NCBI GenBank assembly: GCA_030680835.1
Contig: JAUXUD010000047.1
Coordinates: forward strand, 57,608 to 121,607
Length of the DNA stretch: 64,000 nucleotides
Direction: 5' to 3'
From: Bacteroidota bacterium
GTDB taxonomy: Bacteria > Bacteroidota > Bacteroidia > UKL13-3
A program made the position numbers and the translations under genes. The notes beneath the pieces are model-generated. The model saw only the letters and a program-made list of their open reading frames with translations. It did no database searches and had not been told where the DNA came from. Within the stretch, counting starts at the first letter, position 1. Each line of letters starts with the position of its first letter. Positions 25,876 to 34,415 of the stretch are shown here, in pieces.

Positions 25876-26181
25876 TTACTTTACAAACGCTTTTTCAACA
25901 AATTTAAAACCCTTTCGCCCATTTTGCTCTCCATAATCAATTATCATCCCGGCAAAAAAGAATACCTGACCTGCATTATAAATTACTTTAATACCATCCA
26001 CATCCATTTCCCGGTCCTTATCGGTTTTGGTATCAAATCCTATTAACAATCCTTTGTCCTGTGCATTTTTTTGTCTGATCCCAACCCGTAACGCATAGTC
26101 TCCCGGAATCAGAAGCGTTTGTTTATACTGACCAATTGCGGCTATTGCCGCCTGTGTAAATTCAATTAGTTGCATGTTCAC
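25876..26181 (-). CDS. IscA/HesB-like protein without cysteines
   Basis: 101 aa matching the A-type Fe-S carrier fold: a helix (FTQAAIAAIGQY), then ALRVGIR, LLIGFDTK, DGIKVIYNA and the end GRKGFKFVEKAF. In IscA/ErpA/HesB three cysteines bind iron or clusters: one after the LRVGV strand and a C-terminal CGCG. None is present here, and the protein stops where CGCG would start. A role as Fe-S carrier is therefore unlikely; a structural or regulatory function is possible. The gene overlaps pyrD by up to 20 bp, implying co-translation. Confidence 0.75.
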   Translation of the reverse strand: MNMQLIEFTQAAIAAIGQYKQTLLIPGDYALRVGIRQKNAQDKGLLIGFDTKTDKDREMDVDGIKVIYNAGQVFFFAGMIIDYGEQNGRKGFKFVEKAFVK

Positions 26182-27202
26182 GTATTGATTTTGCGATTCG
26201 TTTGATAAGGGAAGGGCCTTCGTAAATAAATCCTGTATAAATCTGAATTAAACCCGCCCCGGCATTTATTTTATCCAATGCACTTGCTTCATCATGTATC
26301 CCTCCTACACCTATAACTGGCAACCTGCCCTCAGTTTTTTTGCTGATATATTCAATCACTTCAGTTGCCCGTTGCGCCAATACTTTTCCACTTAATCCAC
26401 CCATTCCTATGGCTTCCACCTGGGCATCCGATGCTAATAATCCTGCACGCGAAATGGTTGTGTTGGTGGCTACAATCCCATCGATGCCGCTATCCATTAT
26501 TATTTCAATAACATCGTTTAGCTGGCTTTCAGTAAGGTCGGGGGCGATTTTAATTAAAATGGGTTTATTGGGTCTGTCCTTTTTTATCCATGCATTTCTT
26601 TGAAATATGAGTTGATTCAATATTTCCAGTAATGGCTTTTTATCCTGCAACTCACGCAGGTTTGGAGTATTGGGTGAACTTACATTAACTACAAAATAAT
26701 CAACTACCTCATATAATTTGTCAAAACAAATGGCATAATCGTTCACTGCATTTTCATTTGGGGTATTTTTGTTTTTGCCAATATTTCCACCCACTATTAA
26801 ACCCTTGGGTCTGTTTTTTAATCTTTTGGCAATCACCTCTACCCCATCGTTGTTAAAACCCATTCGGTTTATAAGCGCTTTATCCGATTTTAACCTGAAC
26901 AACCGGGGCTTATCGTTTCCGGCCTGAGGCATGGGTGTAACCGTACCGATTTCAATAAAACCAAAACCTAATGAAGCCAACTCTTCCAGGCATTCTGCAT
27001 TTTTATCAAGTCCTGCAGCAAGGCCTACCCGGTTCCTGAATTTTAAACCCAAAAAATCGTAACTGTTTTCAACACAGAAAGATTGTATGCATATATACTT
27101 GATAAATGGAATTTTAAGAAAAACTTTTAACGCTTTAAAGGTAAAGACATGTGCAGTTTCCGCTTTAAGTAAAAACAAAAAGCTTCTTATTATTTTATAC
27201 AA
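26162..27202 (-). CDS. pyrD: Class 2 (quinone-dependent) dihydroorotate dehydrogenase
   Basis: 346 aa with the N-terminal membrane-associating extension of class 2 enzymes, the FMN barrel starting NRVGLAAGLDKNAE, the catalytic-Ser region NVSSPNTPNLR, then TNTTISR, GGLSGKVL and GVGGIHDEASAL for phosphate binding. It oxidises dihydroorotate to orotate in pyrimidine synthesis and passes electrons to quinone. An exact -7 element lies 25 bp upstream. Confidence 0.95.
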   Translation of the reverse strand: MYKIIRSFLFLLKAETAHVFTFKALKVFLKIPFIKYICIQSFCVENSYDFLGLKFRNRVGLAAGLDKNAECLEELASLGFGFIEIGTVTPMPQAGNDKPRLFRLKSDKALINRMGFNNDGVEVIAKRLKNRPKGLIVGGNIGKNKNTPNENAVNDYAICFDKLYEVVDYFVVNVSSPNTPNLRELQDKKPLLEILNQLIFQRNAWIKKDRPNKPILIKIAPDLTESQLNDVIEIIMDSGIDGIVATNTTISRAGLLASDAQVEAIGMGGLSGKVLAQRATEVIEYISKKTEGRLPVIGVGGIHDEASALDKINAGAGLIQIYTGFIYEGPSLIKRIAKSIREHATN

Positions 27203-27227
27203 AATGTGAGGGGTTTTTATTTTTCTT

Positions 27228-27235
27228 CAAATTTA
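27228..27235 (-). promoter_or_regulatory. -7 element TAAATTTG of pyrD
   Basis: Exact TAnnTTTG, 25 bases before the pyrD ATG. Confidence 0.5.
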
Positions 27236-27380
27236 CAAACCTTCCTCATAATTTTTAAACAAATAGTAAAACTCAATTTCATCAATTCTCACAAGGCTTT
27301 TGGGTTATTTAGAATTAATCCAAATACTATAAATGTGAATAAAACTAATTTAAATCAAATATAGTAACGCCTCATATTTA

Positions 27381-27388
27381 TACATTCG
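27381..27388 (+). promoter_or_regulatory. -7 element TACATTCG of the sdhCAB operon
   Basis: TAnnTTCG variant, 26 bases before the sdhC ATG. It is the only good candidate in the 212-bp divergent gap with pyrD. Confidence 0.5.
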
Positions 27389-27414
27389 CACACTAAATTT
27401 AAAAAAAATACAGA

Positions 27415-28203
27415 ATGAAATGGATTATTAAAATGTTTTCATCAACCATTGGCCAAAAATTTATTATGGCTTTAACGGGGCTCTTCCTTTGTGCATTTTT
27501 AATCGTACATACGCTGGGCAATCTGCAATTATTTAAATCGGACGGAGGATTGGCATTTAATACGTATAGCGTGTTTATGTCGACAAACCCGGTTATTAAA
27601 TGCATTTCTTATTTATTGTATGCAACCATTTTGTTACATGCGATCAAGGGGTTTATGTTACTCAGAAAAAACAAAAAGGCACGTCCTATTGATTATGCAG
27701 TTCAGGGAGGTTCAGCCAACAGCCATTGGACAAGCCGCAGTATGGGTATTTTAGGCACCATCCTGTTGCTTTTTATTGTGGTTCACATGTACAACTTTTG
27801 GTTTGAGTATAAGTTTGGGCATGTACCATTTACTTCCTATTTTACAAATATGGCCACGGGTGAAACCAAGTTTCAACCCATGAGTGCTGATTATGTTCAG
27901 GCAAATAAAATGGAAGAAGGAATGATTTCAAACGAACAAGGTCAATTCAGGGTTGTGGTAGTTAAAGATTTATTCAAGGAAGTTGAAATCAGTTTTAAAG
28001 AGTGGTGGCTTGTAGCCCTGTATGTAATTTGCATGTTTTCAGTTTCCTTCCATCTCTATCATGGTTTTCAAAGTGCTTTTCAAACGCTGGGAATCAATCA
28101 CAGCAAGTATAATGGCCTGATTCAATTTATTGGAGTCTGGTTTTTCTCCATTTTTATACCCATTGCATTTGCAGCCATGCCCCTTTATTTTTTCTTTAAA
28201 TAA
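27415..28203 (+). CDS. sdhC: Succinate dehydrogenase / fumarate reductase cytochrome b subunit
   Basis: 262 aa with five predicted helices and His residues placed for two b-hemes (IVHTLGNLQ, LLHAIKGFM, VHMYNFWFEY and HLYHGFQSAF). This single five-helix anchor is the Wolinella/Bacteroidota type. It anchors SdhAB to the membrane and exchanges electrons with menaquinone. First gene of sdhCAB, 18 bp before sdhA. Confidence 0.92.
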   Translation: MKWIIKMFSSTIGQKFIMALTGLFLCAFLIVHTLGNLQLFKSDGGLAFNTYSVFMSTNPVIKCISYLLYATILLHAIKGFMLLRKNKKARPIDYAVQGGSANSHWTSRSMGILGTILLLFIVVHMYNFWFEYKFGHVPFTSYFTNMATGETKFQPMSADYVQANKMEEGMISNEQGQFRVVVVKDLFKEVEISFKEWWLVALYVICMFSVSFHLYHGFQSAFQTLGINHSKYNGLIQFIGVWFFSIFIPIAFAAMPLYFFFK

Positions 28204-28221
28204 ACCGTTGAGAATATTTAT

Positions 28222-30228
28222 ATGACAACATCGAAATTAGATTCAAAAATACCAGAAGGCAGCCTGGAACAAAAGTGGTCAAAATACCGCTCAACGGTTC
28301 CATTGGTTAATCCTTCAAACAAGCGCAGTCTTGAAATTCTTATTGTAGGTTCTGGCTTGGCCGGAGCATCTGCAGCAGCATCATTGTCGGAACTGGGTTA
28401 CAAAGTAAAGGTTTTCTGTTACCAGGATTCGGCCCGCAGGGCACACAGTATCGCTGCCCAGGGTGGAATTAATGCCGCAAAAAACTACCAGAACGACGGA
28501 GATTCAACCTACCGTTTATTTTACGATACCATTAAAGGCGGCGATTACCGTGCCCGTGAGGGTAATGTTTACCGCCTGGCTGAGGTGAGTTCAAGCATCA
28601 TCGACCAATGTGTGGCCCAGGGCGTACCCTTTGCACGCGAATATGGCGGATTATTATCTAACCGTTCATTTGGCGGAACCCAGGTTCAGCGTACTTTTTA
28701 CGCTGCCGGACAAACCGGACAACAATTATTACTGGGAGCATACAGCAGCCTGCAACGCCAGGTGGGCAGCGGAAATGTAAAAATGTATGCACGCCATGAA
28801 ATGCTCGATGTGGTGAATATTGATGGCGTTTGCCGTGGAATTATTGCACGCGATTTAACCACAGGAAAGCTGGAACGCCATTTTGGTCATGCCGTTTTAT
28901 TATGTACCGGTGGTTATGGAAACGCATTCTATTTATCAACCAATGCAATGGGTTGTAATGCAACCGCCATCTGGAAAGCCCATAAAAAAGGCGCCCTGTT
29001 TGGCAACCCCTGCTTTACACAAATTCATCCAACCTGTATCCCCGTTTCTGGTGATCACCAATCGAAATTAACTTTAATGAGTGAGTCTTTAAGAAACGAT
29101 GGAAGAATCTGGGTTCCTAAAAAACATGAAGATGCAAAAGCCCTTCAGGAAAACAGGATCAAACCAAATGATATTAAAGAAGAAGACCGCGATTATTACC
29201 TGGAAAGAAGGTATCCTGCATTCGGGAATTTAGTGCCCAGAGATGTAGCCAGCCGCGCTGCAAAAGAGCGCTGTGATGCAGGTTTTGGTGTAAATAAAAC
29301 CGGTGAGGCGGTATTTTTGGATTTTGCTTTTAATACCATCAGATACGGAACTATTGAAGCCAACAAAAAAGGAATACACAACCCAACAGAAGCCCAGTTG
29401 ATTGAATTGGGCAGAGGCGTTATCAAAGAAAAATACGGTAATTTGTTTGATATGTACCAGCAAATTACCGGTGTAAATCCATATGAACAACCCATGATGA
29501 TTTATCCAGCCGTTCATTATACCATGGGCGGACTTTGGGTTGATTATAACCTGATGACGAGCGTATCCGGATTATACTGTCTGGGTGAAGCCAATTTCTC
29601 TGATCACGGAGCAAACCGGTTGGGAGCATCTGCCTTAATGCAGGGCCTGGCTGATGGTTATTTTGTGATTCCATATACCATTGGAGCCTATCTGAGCAAA
29701 GAAATCGGCACCAAACCCATTTCACTCGATCATCCGGCTTTTGTGGAAGCTGAAAATGCCGTTAAATCAAATATTGATAAGTTATTTGCCATTAAAGGAA
29801 CTCATTCGGTTGATTATTTCCACAAAAAACTGGGCTTGATCATGTGGAACAAATGCGGCATGGCAAGAAATGCAACGCATTTAAAAGAGGCAATTGTTGA
29901 AATTCAGGAATTGCGCAAACAGTTCTGGAGCGATTTAAGAGTTACCGGAACTGCTGATGAATTTAATGCCGAACTGGAAAAAGCAGGCAGGGTAGCCGAC
30001 TTTTTTGAACTGGGCGAGTTGATGTGTATGGATGCACTGAACCGTCAGGAAAGCTGTGGCGGACACTTCCGTGAAGAATACCAGACCGAAGAAGGGGAAG
30101 CCATGCGTGATGATGAAAACTATAAATATGTTGCAGCATGGGAATACTTTGAGGGCAATAAATGGGAAATGCACAAAGAAGATTTGATTTATGATAATAT
30201 AAAAATTGCTGCCAGAAGCTATAAATAG
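28222..30228 (+). CDS. sdhA: Succinate dehydrogenase / fumarate reductase flavoprotein subunit
   Basis: 668 aa. The FAD fold begins [13 protein letters not shown] (about residues 43-55); the covalent-FAD His lies in [13 protein letters not shown]; active-site segments include the fumarate-binding TQIHPTC and [10 protein letters not shown], with [10 protein letters not shown] near the end of the FAD domain. It interconverts succinate and fumarate. The order CAB and the large size match quinol:fumarate reductase of Wolinella. Confidence 0.95.
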   Translation: MTTSKLDSKIPEGSLEQKWSKYRSTVPLVNPSNKRSLEILIVGSGLAGASAAASLSELGYKVKVFCYQDSARRAHSIAAQGGINAAKNYQNDGDSTYRLFYDTIKGGDYRAREGNVYRLAEVSSSIIDQCVAQGVPFAREYGGLLSNRSFGGTQVQRTFYAAGQTGQQLLLGAYSSLQRQVGSGNVKMYARHEMLDVVNIDGVCRGIIARDLTTGKLERHFGHAVLLCTGGYGNAFYLSTNAMGCNATAIWKAHKKGALFGNPCFTQIHPTCIPVSGDHQSKLTLMSESLRNDGRIWVPKKHEDAKALQENRIKPNDIKEEDRDYYLERRYPAFGNLVPRDVASRAAKERCDAGFGVNKTGEAVFLDFAFNTIRYGTIEANKKGIHNPTEAQLIELGRGVIKEKYGNLFDMYQQITGVNPYEQPMMIYPAVHYTMGGLWVDYNLMTSVSGLYCLGEANFSDHGANRLGASALMQGLADGYFVIPYTIGAYLSKEIGTKPISLDHPAFVEAENAVKSNIDKLFAIKGTHSVDYFHKKLGLIMWNKCGMARNATHLKEAIVEIQELRKQFWSDLRVTGTADEFNAELEKAGRVADFFELGELMCMDALNRQESCGGHFREEYQTEEGEAMRDDENYKYVAAWEYFEGNKWEMHKEDLIYDNIKIAARSYK

Positions 30229-30260
30229 GAACATTCCAAAGTAAACAAAAACTATAAATA

Positions 30261-31013
30261 ATGGAAAAACACTTAAATCTCACCTTAAAAATCTGGCGTC
30301 AGAAGAATGCCAAAGCCAAAGGTAATTTCGAAGCATATAAAATGACCGGCATTTCTACAGATATGTCGTTTTTGGAAATGTTTGATGTATTGAACGAACG
30401 TTTGGTAAATGATAATATTGATCCGATTGCATTTGATCACGATTGCCGTGAAGGGATTTGCGGAGCATGCAGTATGGTGATTAACGGAAGACCTCACGGA
30501 CCTAAAAATGCAATTACAACCTGTCAGTTACACATGCGCAGTTTTAACGATGGCGATACCATTACCGTTGAACCCTGGAGGGCTTCACCCTTTCCAATTA
30601 TCAAGGATTTGGTAGTAGATCGCAGTTCATTCGACCGGATAATGGCAGCAGGTGGTTTTGTTTCTACCAATACCGGTAGTGCACAGGATGCCAATTGTAC
30701 GCTGATCTCAAAAGAAGCTGCTGACGAGTCACTGGCAGCAGCAGCATGCATCGGTTGTGGTGCTTGCGTGGCCGCTTGTAAAAATGCTTCAGCCATGTTA
30801 TTCGTTTCAGCAAAAGTTTCGCAATTTGCATTGTTGCCGCAAGGTCAGCCTGAACGCAAAAAACGCGTATTGGAAATGGTTGCCCAAATGGATACCGAAG
30901 GCTTTGGAGCTTGCACCAATACAGGAGCCTGCAGCGCCGAATGTCCTAAGGAAATTTCACTCACCCATATAGCCCGAATGAACCGGGATTATTTGATGGC
31001 GGAACTTTGTTAG
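30261..31013 (+). CDS. sdhB: Succinate dehydrogenase / fumarate reductase iron-sulfur subunit
   Basis: 250 aa. The [2Fe-2S] cluster ligands lie in [12 protein letters not shown] (about residues 64-75), with a later Cys in TTCQLH. The ferredoxin domain holds [12 protein letters not shown] and [15 protein letters not shown] for the [4Fe-4S] and [3Fe-4S] clusters. It moves electrons from SdhA to the heme anchor. The stop is followed by a heptamer array and then a terminator. Confidence 0.95.
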   Translation: MEKHLNLTLKIWRQKNAKAKGNFEAYKMTGISTDMSFLEMFDVLNERLVNDNIDPIAFDHDCREGICGACSMVINGRPHGPKNAITTCQLHMRSFNDGDTITVEPWRASPFPIIKDLVVDRSSFDRIMAAGGFVSTNTGSAQDANCTLISKEAADESLAAAACIGCGACVAACKNASAMLFVSAKVSQFALLPQGQPERKKRVLEMVAQMDTEGFGACTNTGACSAECPKEISLTHIARMNRDYLMAELC

Positions 31014-31019
31014 GAATTT

Positions 31020-31061
31020 ACGATTGACGATGTACAATGTACGATGTACGATGTATGATGT
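31020..31061 (+). repeat. Six-unit heptamer array at the sdhB 3' end
   Basis: ACGATTG, ACGATGT, ACAATGT, ACGATGT, ACGATGT, ATGATGT: six degenerate 7-mers (42 bp), starting 6 bases after the sdhB stop. The same unit recurs at 52003-52044 and 56484-56525. Confidence 0.85.
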
Positions 31062-31073
31062 TAGTTCGGGCGA

Positions 31074-31091
31074 TTCCGATTGCTATCGGAA
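31074..31091. repeat. Palindrome TTCCGAT-TGCT-ATCGGAA
   Basis: Seven-bp perfect arms with a 4-base loop, 12 bp after the heptamer array. The arm core (CCGAT/ATCGG) resembles that of the hairpin inserted in the array at 23627-23644. Confidence 0.7.
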
Positions 31092-31144
31092 AGAGAACAA
31101 CTTTAATGACCAAAAATTCCAATAGTTTAACTAAATAAAAAATT

Positions 31145-31181
31145 AAAACTGCAGCATATCCAGTATGCTGCAGTTTTTTTT
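31145..31181 (+). terminator. Strong intrinsic terminator of the sdhCAB operon
   Basis: Perfect 14-bp stem (AAAACTGCAGCATA and its complement), 5-base loop, then an 8-base T-run. It lies 131 bp after sdhB, beyond the array and palindrome. Confidence 0.85.
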
Positions 31182-31241
31182 ATTTAAATTTTTTATTGCA
31201 ACAAATAACATTAAATTGGTGACTTCTTAATAAACACGAAT

Positions 31242-32297
31242 ATGAACAAGCCGATTTCCCTGAGGTTTTTTCTGGTTTTGCTTATTTTTATTACCAAACC
31301 TCTTTTTGCTACTCATTACAGAGCCGGTGAAATTACATACCGACAAATTGGAGTATACACATTTGAAATATCAGCAACTACCTATACCGATCCTTCAAAC
31401 AGCAGTGCCGACAGATATGAAATAGAAATTGTGTTTGGCGATGGAACATCAGGCTATGTTCAACGAAGTAACGGAAATGGTGAAATGATCTCTTCAGATA
31501 TTAAGAACCTGATTAAAAAAAATATTTATACAACCAATCACACCTATCCGGGAACAGGGCAATATATTGTCAGCATTACAGATCCAAACCGGTTTAATAA
31601 TATTAGAAATATCAACAATGGTCTATCTTTTAATATTCCATTCTATATTGAATCATGCATAAAAATTACTTCTTTAGGGATTAACCATTCCCCTGTTTTT
31701 ATTGTTCCTCCGGTTGATATTGGAAATGTAAATAAAATATTCAAACACAGTATTTTAACATTTGATTTAGAAGGTGCTGAATTAAGCTATTCTTTGGTTC
31801 CGCCCATGATGGCTGCAGGAATTAATGTTCCAAATTATATACTGCCTGAAGCAAGTGTAACATTTCAGTTAAACGCAAATGGTGAGATTTACTGGGAACA
31901 TCCAATCAAAAACGGAATATATAATTATTGCATAAAAATATCTGAATTCAGAAATGGTATTTTAATAGGTTATGTAATTAGAGAGGAGCAGATTTTTATT
32001 GCCAATGGCTTAACTGAAATTAACCAGGTAGAGGGAGTCAATTTTGAGTTATTCGCTTACCCAAATCCTGCCAATGATAAACTTATTGTGCACTATACTT
32101 TACGCCAAAAAGAGAATCTAAATTTTGATATCTTCAATATGATGGGGGAAAAAGTAAATCCCGAGACCCGTGAAATAGAAAATGCAGGAAAGCATGAAAT
32201 GTTATTCGACTTAAGTACATTTAAAAGTGGCATGTATTTTTTAGAATTGACCACAGAAGGTTCAAAAAAACAAATGAAATTTACAGTTATCAGATAG
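31242..32297 (+). CDS. T9SS type A-sorted secreted protein, paralog of the 34.4-kb gene
   Basis: 351 aa. A signal peptide (ending in FATHYRAGEITYRQ) precedes a beta-rich N-terminal domain of about 250 residues (YTDPSNSSADRYE, FGDGTSG, NIRNINNGLSFNIPFY). The C-terminal 80 residues form a type A sorting domain (FAYPNPANDKLIV, then KSGMYFLELTTEG and FTVIR). The N-terminal domain closely matches that of the 899-aa protein at 34416-37115, which has a type B end. It is secreted to the cell surface; function unknown. Confidence 0.8.
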   Translation: MNKPISLRFFLVLLIFITKPLFATHYRAGEITYRQIGVYTFEISATTYTDPSNSSADRYEIEIVFGDGTSGYVQRSNGNGEMISSDIKNLIKKNIYTTNHTYPGTGQYIVSITDPNRFNNIRNINNGLSFNIPFYIESCIKITSLGINHSPVFIVPPVDIGNVNKIFKHSILTFDLEGAELSYSLVPPMMAAGINVPNYILPEASVTFQLNANGEIYWEHPIKNGIYNYCIKISEFRNGILIGYVIREEQIFIANGLTEINQVEGVNFELFAYPNPANDKLIVHYTLRQKENLNFDIFNMMGEKVNPETREIENAGKHEMLFDLSTFKSGMYFLELTTEGSKKQMKFTVIR

Positions 32298-32673
32298 CTT
32301 GTTTTGATAAGGATCTCAAAGCTATTTCTTGATTATTGGATAAGCAAAAATTTCTGTTTTTACGATCCTACAAAAAAAAATTGAAAAAAAAACAGACCTC
32401 AGTCAATTTTATTAACAAGGGTAATAATAATCTTTGATTATCAATAATAAAACCATGAAACGCTTTATCATTGTTCTTACCTGCTTACTGCTTTGCAGTA
32501 TTCAAATATGTGCACAAATGTATATCAATTCTGCAATCACCCCTCAAAACAATATTACATTATATACCGACGAAACGGTTCAGCAGGGCTCGCCGGCTTA
32601 GGTGAGCACCGTACCTGCATGAGCAAACAAAAGCTCCTTTAGTAATTTATTCATTTTCTTAAAATCTTAAACT
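32298..32673. other. Intergenic region with remnant gene
   Basis: A 376-bp gap between two T9SS cargo genes. It holds the truncated signal-peptide ORF described separately (32455-32650) and otherwise AT-rich sequence; no terminator was found. Confidence 0.5.
32455..32650 (+). pseudogene. Fossil of a T9SS cargo gene (signal peptide plus sorting tail)
   Basis: ATG at 32455 opens 48 codons with a good signal peptide (MKRFIIVLTCLLLC...ICAQ) that hit TAG at 32599. Shortly after lies TGAGCAAACAAAAGCT, identical over 16 bases to the 3' end of the neighbouring 32674-34134 gene (SKQKL...), which is its sorting-domain tail. The middle of the gene appears deleted. This is a likely decayed paralog of the adjacent cargo gene. 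Confidence 0.55.
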
Positions 32674-34134
32674 ATGAAAAAACATTTATTTATTATTATC
32701 CAGTTTATCTGGTTAATTAGCCTGAATTGCCTGGCTCAATCATACCGATGGGTTCCCGTGGGTGCAGGTTTGGGCTTGACAGGTGTGGGAAGATGCATGG
32801 CCGTTTACAACAATGAATTGTATGTAGGTGGCGATTTTGTAAAAATGCTCAATGGCCCGGGAAACCGAATTGCAAAATGGGATGGAACTTCCTGGTATGA
32901 AATTGCTGGATTCGATAAGACCGTTCGTACACTTGCAGTTTACAAGGGCGAATTGTATGCGGGTGGTGAATTTACTTTGGCAGGAACAGATACAATTTAC
33001 TATATAGCCCGATGGAATGGAAGTACTTGGAAAAAGTTAGGTCCAGGTCTGGCAAAAACAACAGGAAAAGTTTATTCGCTCAAGGTTGTGGATTCAATCT
33101 TGTATGTTGGAGGTAACCAAACCAGGGTAAACGGGACATTATATGGAAATGCAATAATGAAATGGAATGGTACAAACTGGAGTGATTTCAGTGGTAACGG
33201 AGTTTATGGTGAATATGCCGAATTTGTGGATGGCTCTGTTATAGCTATAGATACCGTATTTTCACGTTTTGTAGTTGCCGGAGTTTTTGGTTCTGTGGGC
33301 AATGGTCCTTTCAATGTAGGCAATATCGCACAATGGGGTGGAGTTGATACTTTCGGCATTCCGTTTAGTGGTACCTGGTATAATATAGGTTCAAGACTCA
33401 ATAATCATTTTGGGATATATGGATTTAGCCAGAGCACATCTACAGTTTATGCCATGAAGAATTATTTGGGGAAACTATATATAGCAGGAAACTGTGGGCT
33501 AATCAACTCACTTCGGGATACCGTTGGATATTTGGCGGCATACAATGGTATAGATCTCTTAAAAGCGGGTCCGGGAAAATTTGATAATCCGGCAAATACG
33601 CTGCATGTATATAATGGCTTGCTATATATTGGAGGAGATTTTATGAAAACCAATGGAGATACTGTAAATTGTGTGGTTACCTGGGATGGAAGTAAATGGG
33701 GTAATCTGGATAAAGGTTTAAAAATGAGTTTTACATCTGGACAAGTATATGCAATAACAGATTATAAAGGTTCTATTTATGCAACAGGGAATTTTAATGC
33801 CAACAGCCGCGGAACCGCAATGGCATCAATTGGGCGCTGGACATCAATAACAGGAAATACAGAAATTAATCAATATGCAGTTCAGGTAAAAATATTCCCA
33901 AATCCCAACAAGCAGTTATTAAATGTTGAATTTGAAACATCAGAAAGTAAAAATATTTCAATCATCTTGTTTGATGCCAACGGAAGGAATATCATGCAGG
34001 AAAAATTTAGCGCTGATACGGGAAATCAAACTTTTCAAATCAACACTTCGCCTTTAGTCCCTGGTATTTACTTTTTGTATATCCAGGATGAGAACCATTA
34101 CAGTGTGAGCAAACAAAAGCTGGTTATTTTCTGA
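32674..34134 (+). CDS. T9SS type A-sorted secreted protein with repeated YxGGxF / KWDGTSW motifs
   Basis: 486 aa. After a signal peptide (cut near CLAQS) there are at least five repeats of LYVGGDF...IAKWDGTSW form, which suggests a beta-propeller or Kelch-like surface fold. The type A sorting domain starts near residue 405 (VKIFPNPNKQLLNVEFE) and ends GIYFLYIQDE...KLVIF. Binding role plausible; function unknown. Confidence 0.82.
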   Translation: MKKHLFIIIQFIWLISLNCLAQSYRWVPVGAGLGLTGVGRCMAVYNNELYVGGDFVKMLNGPGNRIAKWDGTSWYEIAGFDKTVRTLAVYKGELYAGGEFTLAGTDTIYYIARWNGSTWKKLGPGLAKTTGKVYSLKVVDSILYVGGNQTRVNGTLYGNAIMKWNGTNWSDFSGNGVYGEYAEFVDGSVIAIDTVFSRFVVAGVFGSVGNGPFNVGNIAQWGGVDTFGIPFSGTWYNIGSRLNNHFGIYGFSQSTSTVYAMKNYLGKLYIAGNCGLINSLRDTVGYLAAYNGIDLLKAGPGKFDNPANTLHVYNGLLYIGGDFMKTNGDTVNCVVTWDGSKWGNLDKGLKMSFTSGQVYAITDYKGSIYATGNFNANSRGTAMASIGRWTSITGNTEINQYAVQVKIFPNPNKQLLNVEFETSESKNISIILFDANGRNIMQEKFSADTGNQTFQINTSPLVPGIYFLYIQDENHYSVSKQKLVIF

Positions 34135-34193
34135 TATTTTCTATTTCATAAAAAAATTAAAACACTAAAAGTAAGAAAAATAATTTGCTGTAT

Positions 34194-34250
34194 GTATTTT
34201 TCATCGTATTGAATACAACTATGCAAAATGTAGGAATAGGAGCTCAATGA
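34194..34250 (+). pseudogene. Possible remnant of a QNVGIG-type secreted protein
   Basis: In one frame VFFIVLNTTMQNVGIGAQ precedes a TGA. In Bacteroidota a signal peptide followed by QNVGIGT marks tail-fibre-like secreted proteins. No continuing frame exists, so this would be a 19-codon fossil. The match is short and could be chance. Confidence 0.25.
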
Positions 34251-34415
34251 ACAAAATCAGAAACAACAATTATTGATTGAACTATTGATAAAGGAAGTGG
34301 AATTATTGAGGAAAAAGTAATATATCCTTTTGTAATCAACTCACCCTTTTTTTTAATTTAATTCCTAAATGCAACAAAAAGCTTTAATTTAGCGTCTTAT
34401 TATACAAACGTTAAT

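Noticed and set aside
34251..34415. Possible continuation of the QNVGIG remnant (KGSGIIEEKVIYPF in one frame)
   Set aside because: Interrupted by stops and not recognisable; most likely chance.
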